Translations under genes and position numbers: made by a program | In this document: positions 41,034-55,900 of the stretch, one piece after another | Position numbering within the stretch: the first letter of the stretch is position 1 | Layout of the letters: every line of letters starts with the position of its first letter | The notes under the pieces: generated by a model | The model's database searches: none | What the model was told of the DNA's origin: nothing | What the model saw: the letters and a program-made list of their open reading frames with translations, nothing else | Source: Elysia crispata | Taxonomy: Eukaryota > Mollusca > Gastropoda > Plakobranchidae | Length of the DNA stretch: 64,000 nt | NCBI GenBank assembly: GCA_033675545.1 | Contig: JAWDGP010004932.1 | Coordinates: forward strand, 176,001-240,000 | Reading direction: 5' to 3'

Positions 41034-43579
41034 AATATGTCCCTTTCTTTATGTTTCAAGGTGGGACTGAAAAGAACCTTGAGAACATTTTAAGTGTATC
41101 TTATCTAAAAAAAAACTCAAGAGCAGGCTAAAAATGTATCTAGATTTGCATTGATTTCTCTGGTTAGGGGATATTAAAATAAAATGCTTTCGGAGAAAAT
41201 ATACTAGAACTGCCTTTTAACACAATATCAATAGGTTTTCAAGAAAAGAACCTTATTACCTGAACTATGAAGTATAATGTACAAACAATCAATGTTGTAG
41301 GGATATATTAAACCGGAGCTTTAACCTCCCGCCTCTCCCTTTCAGCTTGCATTATTTTGCAAACATACAGACTAAGTTGTGTCCAGCAACATGAGGTGGG
41401 GACAATTATTCAAACTAGACACCCATTTCTCATGGTTGCTTTTCACAGAAAAGAGAAATATAACAGTGCTAGTGAACGAAAAAAACTCAATGAAATAAAA
41501 TTAGATATATGAATAAATATAAGGCCTTATATAAAGGATCTCATATAGTCATAATATGAAGACATTATTAGGTGGCAATTTCGGAAAAAAAATAAAGCAT
41601 CTGTGCTACATGACTTGTTGGGTAGAGCCTTGGGCTTGCAATATGAAAGTGTGGAGATTGAATTTTCGTTTGGGTTACCTGGTGGTGGGATGAGATCTCT
41701 TCAAACCAGTGTTAAAGAAAGATAGGAGCCTAAAGCGGTAAAGACAATACAAATGTAAATGTATTATTTTTGAGGATAAAAATAAGCAGTTACTTTTATT
41801 CTCAATGTGCACCAGGCAGGGGTCTCAAAAGCTCATTTTCTCGAGAGCATACATGACCAATAGAAACAAAAAATATTAAGTAAAATTCAAACATAGCCAA
41901 AAAATAAAAATTGACCTATCATGTAATTTAAATCTTCTATTTGGAGGATCAGAAATTTTCCTTTAAATTCAAAAGTATCTATAAATGGGTAAAAAAAAAC
42001 AACTCATGGAATATATCGATTTCCATGATTTATGTATAGTTTTTAGTCATGTGTATGGAGAGCCTGCAAAAGGACACTAGATTGAGACAATTTTTGTTTT
42101 GAGTCTTGAAGTTTACAGTAGCTTTACACTTAGCAAATGAAAATGAGAATTTTTTTTAGTCACATGAGATATAAAACCTTTTTGTTGAGATTTAAATTGA
42201 CACACATAAATCACATTTAGAAATGCAAAGAAACAACATGAATAGAAATAGTTTGACATTTCTTTTATTTCTGTACAAGATCATTTTAAAGGTGTTAAAT
42301 GTAAAGTATCCCCAAAACTATGGAACATTTGGCAGCCACGTTAGTTAAATCCAAAGAGCATAAGATATGAGAAGAAAGTTGAACTCTACCGAATTTTTGA
42401 GTCCCTGCAATTAACATTAAGTATAAATTTCATCCATATTATAATTATTCCTGTTTCTCCAATCAACTTTCTCTTTGGTATTTATATATCATATCCAACT
42501 AAACATTTAATTTGATTCCAGTGCTACAAAAGGATGATAAATTTATTTCATTTATACAATTCAATAAAATATGTAAGGTGTAAAAGATTTTAAATCAGTT
42601 CAACATAACTCCTCGATACAGAAAATCTTGAGGGAAGCAGCTTTGAAATCTCGCTTCAGCTAACAAAGTTGTTAGTACAGTGCACCTCAATCAAAACCAA
42701 CAAACTCTGACAGGAAGAATATCTTTCATTCAGCAAAGAGAGAAACATTTCCATTTTTTATTTCCTTTTCTTTGGCTCTCTTAACAAATCTTGCATCAAA
42801 CTAATTACATATAGTCTCAGACTCATCCTTCCGTCCAGTGAACCACAAGTGCAGGCAAGCCCGCTATAAAATGCTTTCCTTCTTAAAAAACTGGTTGAAA
42901 TTCAATCGAAAGGCCTGCTGTTGGCTCAACAAGAAATATATGTGGAAAGTGTACAGCATGCAAAAGATAGACTAAAGTATGTCTTGTAATAAAGGTAGTA
43001 GGGCTGAGTAAGTATTGATACATATGGAGAAAATAATGAATAGAGAAAAGGAAGAGAGCATAGGTGGCTGTTGACGACCAACTTTCAAAGGCAGAACATG
43101 ATACGAGATAAGCCACAGGAATTCGGACAGTAGGTGGGTAGGGTAATAAAGAGTAGATGAATTTCGCAACACAAGCCCGTGCACTTTGGCAAAAACAAGG
43201 GCGCATTTTGTTCTTTGTCACTTCCCTTGTAAAGCCTTTTCTGACCTTGGCTCTGTTGAACTTTTTAAAATGACCAAACTAATTCGTTGAGGTTGAGGTG
43301 TACTGTACCACCAAATATACTGTGTGCGCTTGTTTTTTTTAATAATATGATCAGACATTTTTCCCCAATTGATATCGGCATTTATACACAACAATAACCA
43401 TCCATGCTTGAATCCCCCTCCCAAATGCTGGTAAAACTGAGTCTTTTTAAAATGTTACTGCTGCAGATCTGTGGTAAGATTTGGGCATTGCCATCAATGA
43501 CAATTTTTCTTCCTTGATACTTAAAAAAATGAAATGCTCTTTGTTCTGACTGTAACTTACAGAAGTCACACGCAAGATT
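41034..43579. other. Intergenic or RAP1 3' region without recognised exon
   Basis: I looked here on the - strand for a further RAP1 exon that would complete the RCT domain and found none that convinced me. The region is AT-rich. A weak tRNA-like segment at about 41610-41680 (GGGTAGAGCC) may be SINE debris. Confidence 0.4.
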
Positions 43580-43660
43580 TGATCTAAGAATCGAACTCCA
43601 TAGTTAGACATTTTAATCTACTATTTAATCACTTTACTACTTAGCTAATCAACGCCCATT
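43580..43660 (-). mobile_element. tRNA-derived SINE head, decayed
   Basis: On the - strand TTAGCTAAGTAGTAAAGTG matches a tRNA D-arm/A box, and GGAGTTCGATTC about 50 bp later matches a B box. This is the normal spacing. The arms no longer pair well, so it is a remnant rather than a tRNA gene. Confidence 0.5.
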
Positions 43661-43868
43661 AGGTATACCTTCTTTGCATTTTGTAATTCTCAATGTTCAG
43701 TTACAAATCCATCATCTTTCTGGTGGCTTATAAACTAAAGTTGCCATTTTATTTCACATGAAAGATCATTTTTGAACCAAAGCTGTGCACTCTTTGTAGA
43801 TGACTTTCTAGTTAACAACCTATAAAAACAATTAAACAAAAAATCCCAAAACAATCATAAACAACCAT

Positions 43869-43997
43869 CTATAAAATATTACCAAGCAAGTGGCTATACA
43901 TTTCGAGGAATAACATAGAAGCCAGAAAATCTCCTTCCAATTTCAGAAGTAACTGAATGGCTTGTGCTTTTGACAGCCCATAGTGTTGGCGCATAAA
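43869..43997 (-). CDS. TERF2IP: RAP1 exon: RCT domain N-terminal half
   Basis: Acceptor CTTTCAG. FMRQHYGLSKAQAIQLLLK followed by LEGDFLASMLFL aligns with human LMEKFNLDLSTVTQAFLK and NSGELEATSAFL. TAG lies at 43869-43871. A splice at 43883 (TTG/GTAATA) is an alternative and would remove this stop. Confidence 0.85.
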   Translation of the reverse strand, partial: FMRQHYGLSKAQAIQLLLKLEGDFLASMLFLEMYSHLLGNIL

Positions 43998-46900
43998 CTG
44001 AAAGAAAAAAAAATAAAGGTAAAATTCCAAGATTAGGGAATATGAATGATAATGACTTACATGTAATTCAATGAATTGCTCTAATTCCAAGATTAGGGAA
44101 TATGAATGATAATGACTTACATGTAATTCAATGAATTGCTCTAATTCCAAGATTAGGGAATATGAATGATAATGACTTACATGTAATTCAATGAATTGCT
44201 CTAATTCCAAGATTAGGGAATATGAATGATAATGACTTACATGTAATTCAATGAATTGCTCTAATTCACCCATGACTTACATGTAATTCAATGAATTGCT
44301 CTAATTCACCCATGACTTACATGTAACTCAATGAATTGCTCTAATTCCAAGATTAGGGAATATGAATGATAATGACTTACATGTAATTCAATGAATTGCT
44401 CTAATTCCAAGATTAGGGAATATGAATAATGACTTACATGTAATTCAATGAATTGCTCTAATTCACCCATGACTTACATGTAATTCAATGAATTGCTCTA
44501 ATTCACCCATGACTTACATGTAATTCAATGAATTGCTCTAATTCACCCATGACTTACATGTAATTCAATGAATTGCTCTAATTCACCCATGACTTACATG
44601 TAATTCAATGAATTGCTCTAATTCACCCATGACTTACATGTAATTCAATGAATTGCTCTAATTCACCCATGACTTACATGTAATTCAATGAATTGCTCTA
44701 ATTCACCCATGACTTACATGTAACTCAATGAATTGCTCTAATTCACCCATGACTTACATGTAATTCAATGAATTGCTCTAATTCACCCATGACTTACATG
44801 TAACTCAATGAATTGCTCTAATTCACCCATGACTTTGCTACCATGATACACTTTTTTGGACTGCTTTTCAAAATTCACTGCGAAGAGCGCATGTCATTTT
44901 TCTGACCATCTGTGGTCCTCATTGGTTAAAAACGCCACTTCTTGTGTTTAGTGGGTGAAGAGAAGAAAACTTGTAACCAGAATGAGTTAAAGAGCTAACC
45001 TTTTAAAACAGTTTCTTGGATAAAATACATGAGGGCTACATTTTGTTCCTATTAATTTGAAAATATAATTTGGTCTGGCTTATTTGCGTGTAAATTTTGT
45101 TTCCTCAATTTCCATTGCAAAGGTAGAATCAAAGTAAAAGTGACAATAGTCAGCCATTATAAGATTGTAAAGAGAAATATTTATTTAATCATTCCGAAAT
45201 GCATGAGCATATCCTAAATGTGGTCGTTGTGTATCTTTTCAAAAAGGAACTATAATACAAATTGTTTTTAGTTCAAGGTAATCTCACCTAATTTTATCCT
45301 TCTGCTGCACCGAAAACTAAAAAGCTAGACCCAAAAACTTCACACCTATGTGTGTCAAAGACATACCAAGTATGAAAAAACCACCAACAAAACTGAAGGT
45401 GTACTGGTTACATCTGTTTTATTAGTGAAACAATACAGGTAAAAACCTAGCCCTTGATTTCCATGAGAAAAAAAAATCTTTTTTACTTTAAAAATCTTTT
45501 TTTTTTTTTTAATAGAAAAAGACAGTGTCCAGGGTAAAAAAATTTTCAGCAAGGGGTTGATTTTTCAATCAAAATATATGTGCATCTATTACTATTCCTG
45601 GGATTTGCTGTAATGATCACCTTAAAAATGAAAGGAAAAGACCATTTGTTGTTTTGTTTGAAAAACATTAAGGGTAAAATATTAATTGAGACCATGAACA
45701 TGTCTTTTTTTCCGTTTGTTAAAAAATATTACAGCCTTGACTGAAAAACTTACATTCACTCTGCGTTTTGTTATCTCAAAGTCAGAAGGATCCTCTGATT
45801 GCTCTGCTGGAAGATAGTGAAAAAAAAAAGACAAAACATTATGCAACTAATGTCTGTTATCCCCTACGACTTGTGATGAAATAGATACACAGTGGAAACC
45901 TCATCATTCAAGTTACATGGGAATGACTTGTGATGAAATAGATACACAGTGGAAACCTCATCATTCAAGTTACATGGGAATGACTTGTGATAAAATAGAT
46001 ACACAGTGGAAACCTCATCATTCAAGTTACATGGGAATGACTTGTGATGAAATAGATACACAGTGGAAACCTCATCATTCAAGTTACATGGGAATGACTT
46101 GTGATGAAATAGATACCCAGTGGAAACCTCATCATTCAAGTTACATGGGAATGACTTGTGATGAAATAGATACACAGTGGAAACCTCATCATTCAAGTTA
46201 CATGGGAATGAATTAAAACTTGAATTAAGAGGATTCCATTTACAAAAAAGTGCATAACTAAACCTATGACTCATTGAATGGGTATGTTATATGCCTGCAT
46301 AAAGCAACTCTTCCTTTTCCCTGTTCCGCGTTGCTACCCGTATGTGTTATTACATGTTCTGGCACTTCTTTCTCAATCTCCGTGTGTCAGCTCCCTCCTA
46401 CTCTTAGGGCAGTGATGAGCATTGTTTGCAGCTTCAGAGACACACATGTAGTACTTTTGTAATGCCTTATGGGGTGGTATCGACTTCGAATTAAGAGAAT
46501 TGAACCAGAGAGACTTCGAAATATGAGTCCGATTCTAACAAAGACGAAGAGAAGAAAATAACCTATCCTCTTGCAAAATTCAGTTTATGAGAATTTTGAA
46601 TGATCAGGCTTCGATTTTTGAGGTTTCCACTGTAGAGTTGTTTAGAAAAAGATTTGAAAATTAAAATTTTTTCTGATGGTAATCTTCCATGCAATGTCAA
46701 AGTCTTTGAACCTCTGACACAATCTAACTCATCTTACTAACTCACTGTATCATTTATACTCATCCAATTGAAATCTGACATCCTCAATTAAATCATTTTG
46801 AAAAAAAACCTTAATCAGGGTCAAAGGCCACACCAGAAGAATATCACATGATAGGTCATATAACTCAAGGCTTCATTAGAGTGCCAAGCATGTCGGAAAT

Positions 46901-48215
46901 AAATTGCATTGTACTATTAAATAAGCTCCGTTATTAGGTTGCTAAGATGGTTATATTTGAAAAGCTATGTTCAATAAAAGTGTTATCCCTGCCTTCCAAT
47001 GCCTTGACTTTACAGGTCAATTACCCTATAACTCCCTGTAAACTATTTAAATTACTTTTTTTTTAAAAATTGTTAAAATTAATGTTAAAACATAAAAACT
47101 TCTTCAGAAGGCATGACTGCCTGTTACATTGAAACAAACTAAAACAATTATTCATCATGTCAATATCAAAGTAGCAGATCAGCTCTATTCTTAACACATG
47201 CTTAAAGAATATTTATTATTGATTAAAAAGGTATTATTAATTCTAGTATTTTCAATTAAATCTTTTAATCAGAGATGGACTTTCATTAGCTGTATGAAAA
47301 ATTTGTCACAGGAATCTTTCATTGAGTCAAATCTGTATTAATTTCCCTAAAAGTTAAAAAAAAAAACCAACCAGCTTTTAAAAAATACATTCATAATTTT
47401 TACATAAACATTAAAGGAAAAAATAACAAGGATCAGTAAATATCTAAAACAAACAAACAAAAAAAAAAACAATTTTTACAGGTTTAACATAACTCTTAAT
47501 CATACTTGAATATATCTTTGAAATTCTCATAACTTTTTTAAAACTCCTTTGACATATTTTCCTCATTTCATTTTTTAGTGTCTTAGATCAATAGCCTAGA
47601 TAATTACCTGTAGAGATCTGAGAATCATGATTATCTAGGACAGTTTGTGAAGAAAGGAATTTTGAAAGTTTCGGAGGAGCGAACTCTTCCGATACGGAGG
47701 TATCCTCGTCAGATGACGAATCAAGAACACTGAATGTTTTTGCTCGTTTCACTGGTGGCCCATCAGCTTCCCTTGACAATGAGGAGTTTGGCGTACTGCT
47801 CTTCGGCAATCTACGGGTCAAGGTGTGTGGTGAAAGCCTGCTATCTGTGCTTGAAGCATCATGTGAAACACTGTCGTAAGGCTGTGATTTTTCAGAGGAT
47901 TTTTGTTCCTGCTTTTCACTTAGTGGATTAAGTCTACAGTTAGCATTCACCTGGGAATATCAAATTTAACACGTGAATATAAAATATTGGGAAATAAAAG
48001 ACTTAAATAGCGTATGATTTTTGTGTAGTTTATAAATACTCTAGGCTCACTCGTTTTAGAGGTTACTGGTTAGAATCAGCTTAATGATTTCAACATATCT
48101 TTTCAGGCAAGCACAGGCAGGCAGTTTAGTTTTTAATAATACAATAAAAAAGTTATAAATCCATGCAGGCTGATAAGAAGCAAACAACTCTGTGCCTTTA
48201 TGTGACTGAGTGAGC

Positions 48216-48299
<84 letters not shown>

Positions 48300-48335
48300 A
48301 AGAGAGAGGGAGGGAGAGACAGAGAGAGAGAGAGG

Positions 48336-48423
<88 letters not shown>

Positions 48424-49850
48424 TAAACTTCTGAAGGAATGAGATAGGCAAGATATTCAAGAGGACAGGATGAGAGATGAGGAGGTGAAATTTGAAAACA
48501 CAGCATCATTATTAATGATGATCTGCAAATAACACATGCTGTGAATTGTAGATGAATTTTTTCATAGTGAATTTTTCACATATACATCTTACTTTGCTAC
48601 ACAAATGAGAGTATAAGGTTTTGGGTCATGAATGCTCTTACGAAACAGAAAGAGTGATGTTGTGGCTTTATAGTGGCAATATGTGCGAGCAACATTTTAC
48701 CTCATGCACAATTATCTGATCCAACTCATCTAATTCCTGAGTATTCAAATCATCATCATTTTCTGGAAAATTGCAAACATCAGTCTTGTGCGCGTCTTTG
48801 GTGAGATGGCTGGCTGAAGATGACTTTTTGAGCTTTTCAGATTTTTTCCAGGCGTCAAGACTTTCAAATGTCAAATCAGGTGTAGCTGTCAACAGCATTT
48901 TAAAAGAGTAAATAATAAAATAGTAGAGGTCAGCCTCGGAGAAGGAAAAATGAGACATAAAGCATCGAATACAGATAAATTATGAGGCTCTAGTGTTCAT
49001 GACCTGATGGTCTAAGTCACAGTTTGGTCGAAAATAAAACTGGAGCATTACGAGTCTCAGATATCATGAAGAAATTTGTATAAGCCTATGACTCTTAAAG
49101 GCAAAGTCTAAAAAGAAATATACATTTTCTTTAAAATACTTTGAATGAGCCTACTAGGGATATATTTTACTGCTATGACAAGTAATACAAACCCATGAAA
49201 TTGAGAAGAGTGGGGGATGCTTTTTATTACCCTTTCTCCTGTAATGTTCCAGAACAAGTTTGCACTGTCCAAATCTCCTTAAACAATCTTAGACTGTTTT
49301 TAAAAAAAAAATTGTTATACATTAATGCTTTCAAGCCTGGCTCCATACATGATAAGCAAATTTGAGAAAGCGAGTAGCAAAAAGAGGGAAATATGAGGTA
49401 ATGACGTCCAACTCGTGATTGGGATGGCGGCACATTTCACATTCTTTGTGTAATCTTGTCTATGAAACATCTGCTGTAATTGCTGATGCCCATTTTGGAA
49501 TTTCAATTTTTTAATGCCTTTTGAGCCCAGATGGCTATGACCGTATATGTTAAGTGATACAAGCAACTACTTCCACTGATTGCACTGAGCCAATCTTTTT
49601 CTTTAACGCGCAAATTTATGCCCCATATATGAGAGATTTTAAGCTTACATAAAAGCCATCTGAATCATCCCACACGCAACAATCAAAATTGGAGAATGTG
49701 TGACTTGATGTATACATATCTTTGGAGGGGAAGAAATAAATAAAAATGAATTGTCTCTGATCAATAAACAGACTAGCCACTATCTGGATATTCCTTTAAA
49801 GTAATCCAAAACTTATGGGGAAAAAATTTATATTTAGCAGCATGGAAAAC

Positions 49851-49904
<54 letters not shown>

Positions 49905-52900
49905 TGTTTTCATCGAACAGTTTTAAAACCTTTTACTTATTTGAAAGCCTTTTCAATCTGCCATGCACGTTCAATAGAAGAAAAAAAACCACAAAAACCA
50001 TCCCAAGTTGAAAAATGCATTTTGGATAGTCTAAACACATGAAGAAGATGAGCTGAGAATAATACGTTTTCTCTTAAGCGATACAGTCATTAACACTAGG
50101 ATCAATGGTGCAACAAAGGAAAGACCTTTTGTGAGCAACATAGGCACCCCGCAAGGAGACAGTCTTAGCCCCGTATTGTTTTCAGTATATTTAGAGAATG
50201 CCCTGAAAGAAGTAAGAACCATCTTGCCACGACCGACCAATGAACTGAAAAAGACTCTACCTACAGAGATTGCATACGCTGACGACGTAGATTTTGTTGG
50301 TCTGAATTTCGTTGATACGGAAGAAGTACAAAACACCTTACATAAATACAATCTACTGTTCAATATAGATAAGACAGAGTTTACAACGTTGTCAAGAGCT
50401 GGAACAGAGTATAAAAATACAAAAAAAGTTGGAACTCTCATAGGCGACGAAGAAGACGTCGAGACGAGGAAACGACTATCCAATGCAGCACTGACAAAGC
50501 TTCTAAATGTCTGGATCAAAGGAGATAAGATTAAAAGAAAGACCAAGCTGAAATTATACAGGTCGCTCGTAAAATCAATACTTGTCTACAACTGCGGCAC
50601 CTGGGCACTGACAAAATCTGAAGAAGAAAAATTAAATGCATTTCATCGTAAACAGCTGAGGAAAGTTCTCAACATCAAATACCCCGTTAAAATCACAAAT
50701 TCATCTCTTTACCACAAGTGCGAGGAACACCCCCTTTCTATTTATATACTTGAGAACAGGTGGCGCCTTTTCGGGCACATACTTAGAAGAAATATTGAAA
50801 TACCTGCTAATAAATCAATGAACAGCTATTTCGCCACACACGGAAAAAAGTTTCGGGGACGCCCTTTAACAACACTACCAGTCGTCCTCAACAAAGACCT
50901 ATCAAGACTACAAGAAAACACATTACAACTCACAACTAGGGAAGACCTCGAACACCTAAGATGCATCGCCCAGAACAGACAGCAATGGAGAGAACTGTCG
51001 ACGAGAATCCGAAAAGCTGCCGAAGCGCCCCCGTCGGACGACTGAGACGCGGAAGGCCCTAATATCTATATATATAAACACATGAGAAATAGATGGCTGT
51101 AACTCTACAATAAAAAAAACCCCAAAAAAACTAAAACTGCTAGAGGCCTTTGTCACACCTAACTACAGAATGATTTTATGGATTTTGCTAGATCCAGGCA
51201 CTGAAAATTTCATCAGACACGAATTGATAATTTGCTGTAAAGTTATTATATTTTACTTCTTTTTTTATTGTAAAGGGCTTTAACCCTCTTAGCACGTCCC
51301 TATACCGGGCCTTTTAAGCTAGAAACTTTGACAAAACAGTTAAAAACACAGCAGAAGCAAAGAAAAAAATGGCTGCTCTTCCCAATCAGGAAAGCCTAGG
51401 AAGCTGCTATTATGTGTTCTGGTCATGAAAGTAGTTGGTTTTCAGAACACAGGAATTTCGGCGTTTTCGTACTTTTCACTTGAGTACCCAATATATCAGC
51501 GCAGATGTGCTAATCTGGTTAAGGACTTAGTCCACTCTATTATTCACTCGTAAGGGAACAGGATCATAAGTAAAAAATTACAGTGTGACTGTGAGAGTAA
51601 AACTTATGTAGCAAGATTAAAATGTAACCTAAATCCACATTTTGATTAAAAAAAAATTTAAATATCCTACACCTGATGCAGATTTTGAAATCTAGATCTA
51701 GATCTATATCAAGATTCTGGATTAGAAATCTAAACGTTAAATCTACATTTAGCCACAGTTTATACATTTTTACTATTTATAGACCTATCAATTAGAACAA
51801 ATATAGTCTAATGCTTGATTATTCAAAATAGCTATGGATCTACTCTAGCTCCATTTAGAAAATCTATATCTAGATCTTCATAACCATCTAAAGGAAGATC
51901 TAGTCTAAACTAGATAATTTTTTTTTTGTAAAAAGACTTTTGAATGGAAGATATGAATATCAAATAAGATCTCACACTTGAAAGCTGGGAAAAAAAATTA
52001 GAGCAATCCTTTGTTGGAGAAAGAGTCAAATTCCAGATTTAAAGATAGAGTGAAGGATGTTATTCCGACAAATAAGCAATACAGTAAGAATTCAACTCTT
52101 GGATAATTTCAGTTTCAACACTAATCTCTATAGGGCGATTGAAAGAGGGGGAAAAAAATATATATATATAATTCTACATATATATATATATATATACATA
52201 CAGTGCACCTCGGACTCAACAAACTGATCATTTTGAACAGTTTGCTGCAGCCATGACGTAAGGCACCACAAGGGAAGTAACCAACTAAAGTGAAATTACC
52301 AAATAATTATCTCCCTTGTTTTTATTATTTGTGTCTATAGAGCCACTCTTTACCCTTCCTCCCATTACACAAGTTACGGCCCGCTTTGGCTCTGTTTCAT
52401 GATCTCCCCATGCATTTGCTGCCTCTCCCTGCCCCCTTACCCCTCTCTTTTTATTATCTGTATATCAATACTTTGTTCTCCCCTACCCTATACTATGACA
52501 GAATGGGTGCCCAACACCTATACACTTCAAGCATTTTTTAACAGAGGACCTTTTGATTAAATTTCAGCTACATAATTTCTAAGCAGAAAAGCATCCTGTA
52601 ATGGATTTGCCAATATTTGTAGTTCGTTGAAACCAAGGACCCGTCTGAGATTAGTTTGTTTGATGCAAAGTATTTTAAGAGAGACAAAGAAGAGAAAAAA
52701 AAAAAGGAGGATTTTGCTCTGTTCATTGAATGCAAGGTGTTCTTTGAATTTGAGTTTGTTGGATTTGAGGTGTACAGAGTAAATTTAATAAAATGAAATG
52801 ATATCTACTTATCACCTAGCTATATTCTTTTGTGCACCTGCAGAGCCAAATAACTTTCATTTTCTTGTTTTAAACCCAAAATTAAATTGACCTTCTTCAG

Positions 52901-55900
52901 TAAAAAAAAGTATGTGTATGGTTGGCAGCTCTGCTGTTTGAATATTTCATTTTTATAGATTGATACATTTCCTGCTCAGTATGCCCAATTAAAGTTTCTC
53001 ACCTATGCTAGAGTTGATAAAAAAGGATGTGAATAAATGATGTTCCTAAAAAAGGTCAGCGAGAGTAACTTGCCTTGATTTTCTGACACTCTTAGACTAA
53101 AGATTAAAGGGCCTAGGCTGTCAGACTTTCAAGGAAGGTAACTCTTGCTGAAATTTATTTGGTATATCGTCTACTGAAACCATTGGCAGTTCAAAATCTA
53201 CCTGATTGGCAGCCATTCTTGTGGTGAGGAAGCCTCCTGGCAGTGAGACTGATGTCCTGTCCAGACAGCATCATCTTCCACATATCTGGAATGTCGTAGC
53301 TATTTACATCAGGCAGAATCTTCTTTTTAAATCTAGCTTTCATGCTTTGGTGAGGATGGTCTGTCACCTGAATAAAACAATGCAGTCAGAATTTTAGCCA
53401 AAAGAATTTCACAAAATGCACAGAAAAGACACCATACAATAAGATAACTACAGATCCTTAAGAATGAACTTTTGTCTAAGTTGATATTTGAATGCAATGC
53501 CACATGATACAAATCTAGCTGGTTTCAAAGTATCAAAATTCATCCTTAGTGTACAGATCCTATCAATCATTTTGGAATAGATTTTTTCACTTTCCTTTTT
53601 ATTTTTTTTTAAATCGATTTGTTAGTGACAGATATTTGATAACCTAGTTCAGCTTGATTTTCGAGATGAAGATGAAAACAAAATTTATTTTGCTGTAAAA
53701 ACAAAAGCATAAGAAGTGTTGAGAGTACCAGATCAAGACTCTAATTTGTTACAATAAATAACTCAACAAATGGCATAATCAATCATTGAGCCACACTTAA
53801 CTATTCAGTTAAACCTAATGAACTAAAATATCAGTTAGAGGATCCCAGTATAGTCTTTGCAAGATTGAATACTTAAATCTGATTTGAAAGTAGCTCTGCA
53901 TCTAGAGTATTATCTAAAAATCTTTTCTCTAAAAATCTTTTTAAACTAAACATCTTTGGAAAGGAAAATGAACATTTTAAAACAGGTTCAAATTTGCACT
54001 GAGTATTAACACTCTAATCATCAATCAAAAGAACACCTTTGCAGCCTGCATTTGTTTCCAAACCACATTGCCGCCTGTTTCGTTGCATTTCTTGTTAAAT
54101 ATAAGATATCGGATGATCTTCAGGTCTTCGGCATCTGTGTACTTTGAGCGCCTACAATTATCAAAACAAGAAATGATAAAAACATATGCTTGCAAATGAA
54201 AGCAAAAACACTTTGGTTAAAGCATCCTCGTTTTGGTTTTTTCTGCTGAGAGTTCAAATATAGCTAAGGCCCAACTTAAGAGTTAATATTTAAGTAAGTT
54301 ACAGGGACTAGCCAAAGCCAAATTGATATAGTTTTCCTGAAGTTTAGAATGAGGAAAATAAATGCAGTTTTCATCATATGACTTAAAAACGCTAAACATT
54401 GTAACTATGTCTACAATGAAGAGGGAAGAAAGACATCATGCATCTTATACTATAAAAATTAATTGAAACAGACTGCACATTTGTCATATTTATTTACCTA
54501 GAGAGAATCAATAAGTAGAAAGAAAGTAAGTGAATAATTTGAAGGAATTCAATTCCATAATTGTGATACTCCTGCAAAAAAAAGGGAACTAACCCTGCCA
54601 AAGCTGATTTAGACACTTGTAGGGTGGATGTTCTCGAGAAAAGCTCATCGTCACTGACAACATCTTCAACGTTTGCGGTACTAGTGGAGGATGGGTTAAC
54701 ACTAACAGGAGATTTGTCCTGATACGATTCCCTAAAACAAGTTTCGAGAGTAAAATTGAAGCGTTACAGATAACAACAACATTTATCTCATATGATCAGA
54801 CATAATTGGCAGGTTGTTATCTATATCTTTATCTCTCATCAAATAATGTTTCTGTCTGTCATGAACATTGCAGCCCTCACAGATTATTCCTTGTTCGGAA
54901 ACATAATTTACATTTTTACTTTTAAGATATTACAAAAATTAAAAACACACAACCCCCCCCACAAAAAAACAATAATTAGTAGACCAGTTTTAAAATTCTT
55001 AATTTAAAAATTCTTCAATAATGTTGAAATTATAGAATAAGGGCGTTATATATTTATAGCTCATTCTAAATCTGCCACATGATAGTGATGGGTTTGGATG
55101 TTATAATACTGAATATCCATTAAAAAGATTTAAGAATGATGCAAGGAAAAATAATGGAATCCAGGAAAATCCAGCAACATGTACCTAAACTACCTTATAG
55201 AGTCTGTATACAAGGAGGTTTACCTAAATAAATTTGCAATTCTTTTATACATAAATAGCCCTATATGCCTTTAAGTTAGCCTCCCAACCATAAACAGTAA
55301 AAAATAATATAAATATCCCTTTGAGTATCTCTCTCACACACAGAAAATTAACATACCTCAAGATACTTTGTCCATAAGTTGCACAACAAAATCATAAACT
55401 TGAATTTTCAAATTAATGTGTTTTTCTATTACATGCCAATAACCTTATCCAATCCATGAATACACCTGTCGTACAACCCATTAAAAAAATGGCACTTCTT
55501 TATATCATGGATTAAAAAGAAACATTCTATTCGTTGAGATAAATGATTGCCCTCGACAACTGCTTCACTGCCGTAAATTGAAGAAAAAGACTAATTTCCT
55601 ATTGTACACAATTACTGGATCTGTTTTCACCAAGCTTGAGGGATGTAGTCTACAAAAAAAAAATTATATTATATCAGTGAAGCCTTACAGCTGCATGCCA
55701 CAAAGAATTGCTTATGCATCAGCAGGAAATTGGAACACAAATTTCTAACAAAAGTCCAATAAAAACTAAAGTCAAAAATCCTTCTGAGGACTGGAGATCT
55801 AGGCTAAATGAAGCCAGTCTTGATAACATTATTAAATAGATACATGACAAGCAAATCCTCCTCTGCAGAGAACTTGACTGTTACAAGATTTTATCTCAAA

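Noticed and set aside
42880-43440. Missing second half of the RAP1 RCT domain
   Set aside because: Frames after possible acceptors near 42870 and 43305 give no clear Trp/acidic RCT pattern before stops.
43869-44273. 134-codon - strand frame joining repeat units to the RAP1 RCT exon
   Set aside because: Only the part after the acceptor at 43998 is RAP1; the upstream EQFIELHVSHYHSY-type repeats are intron minisatellite.
45864-46274. Repeated open frames (19-residue units) on both strands
   Set aside because: They arise from a 57-bp minisatellite inside a RAP1 intron; no coding evidence.
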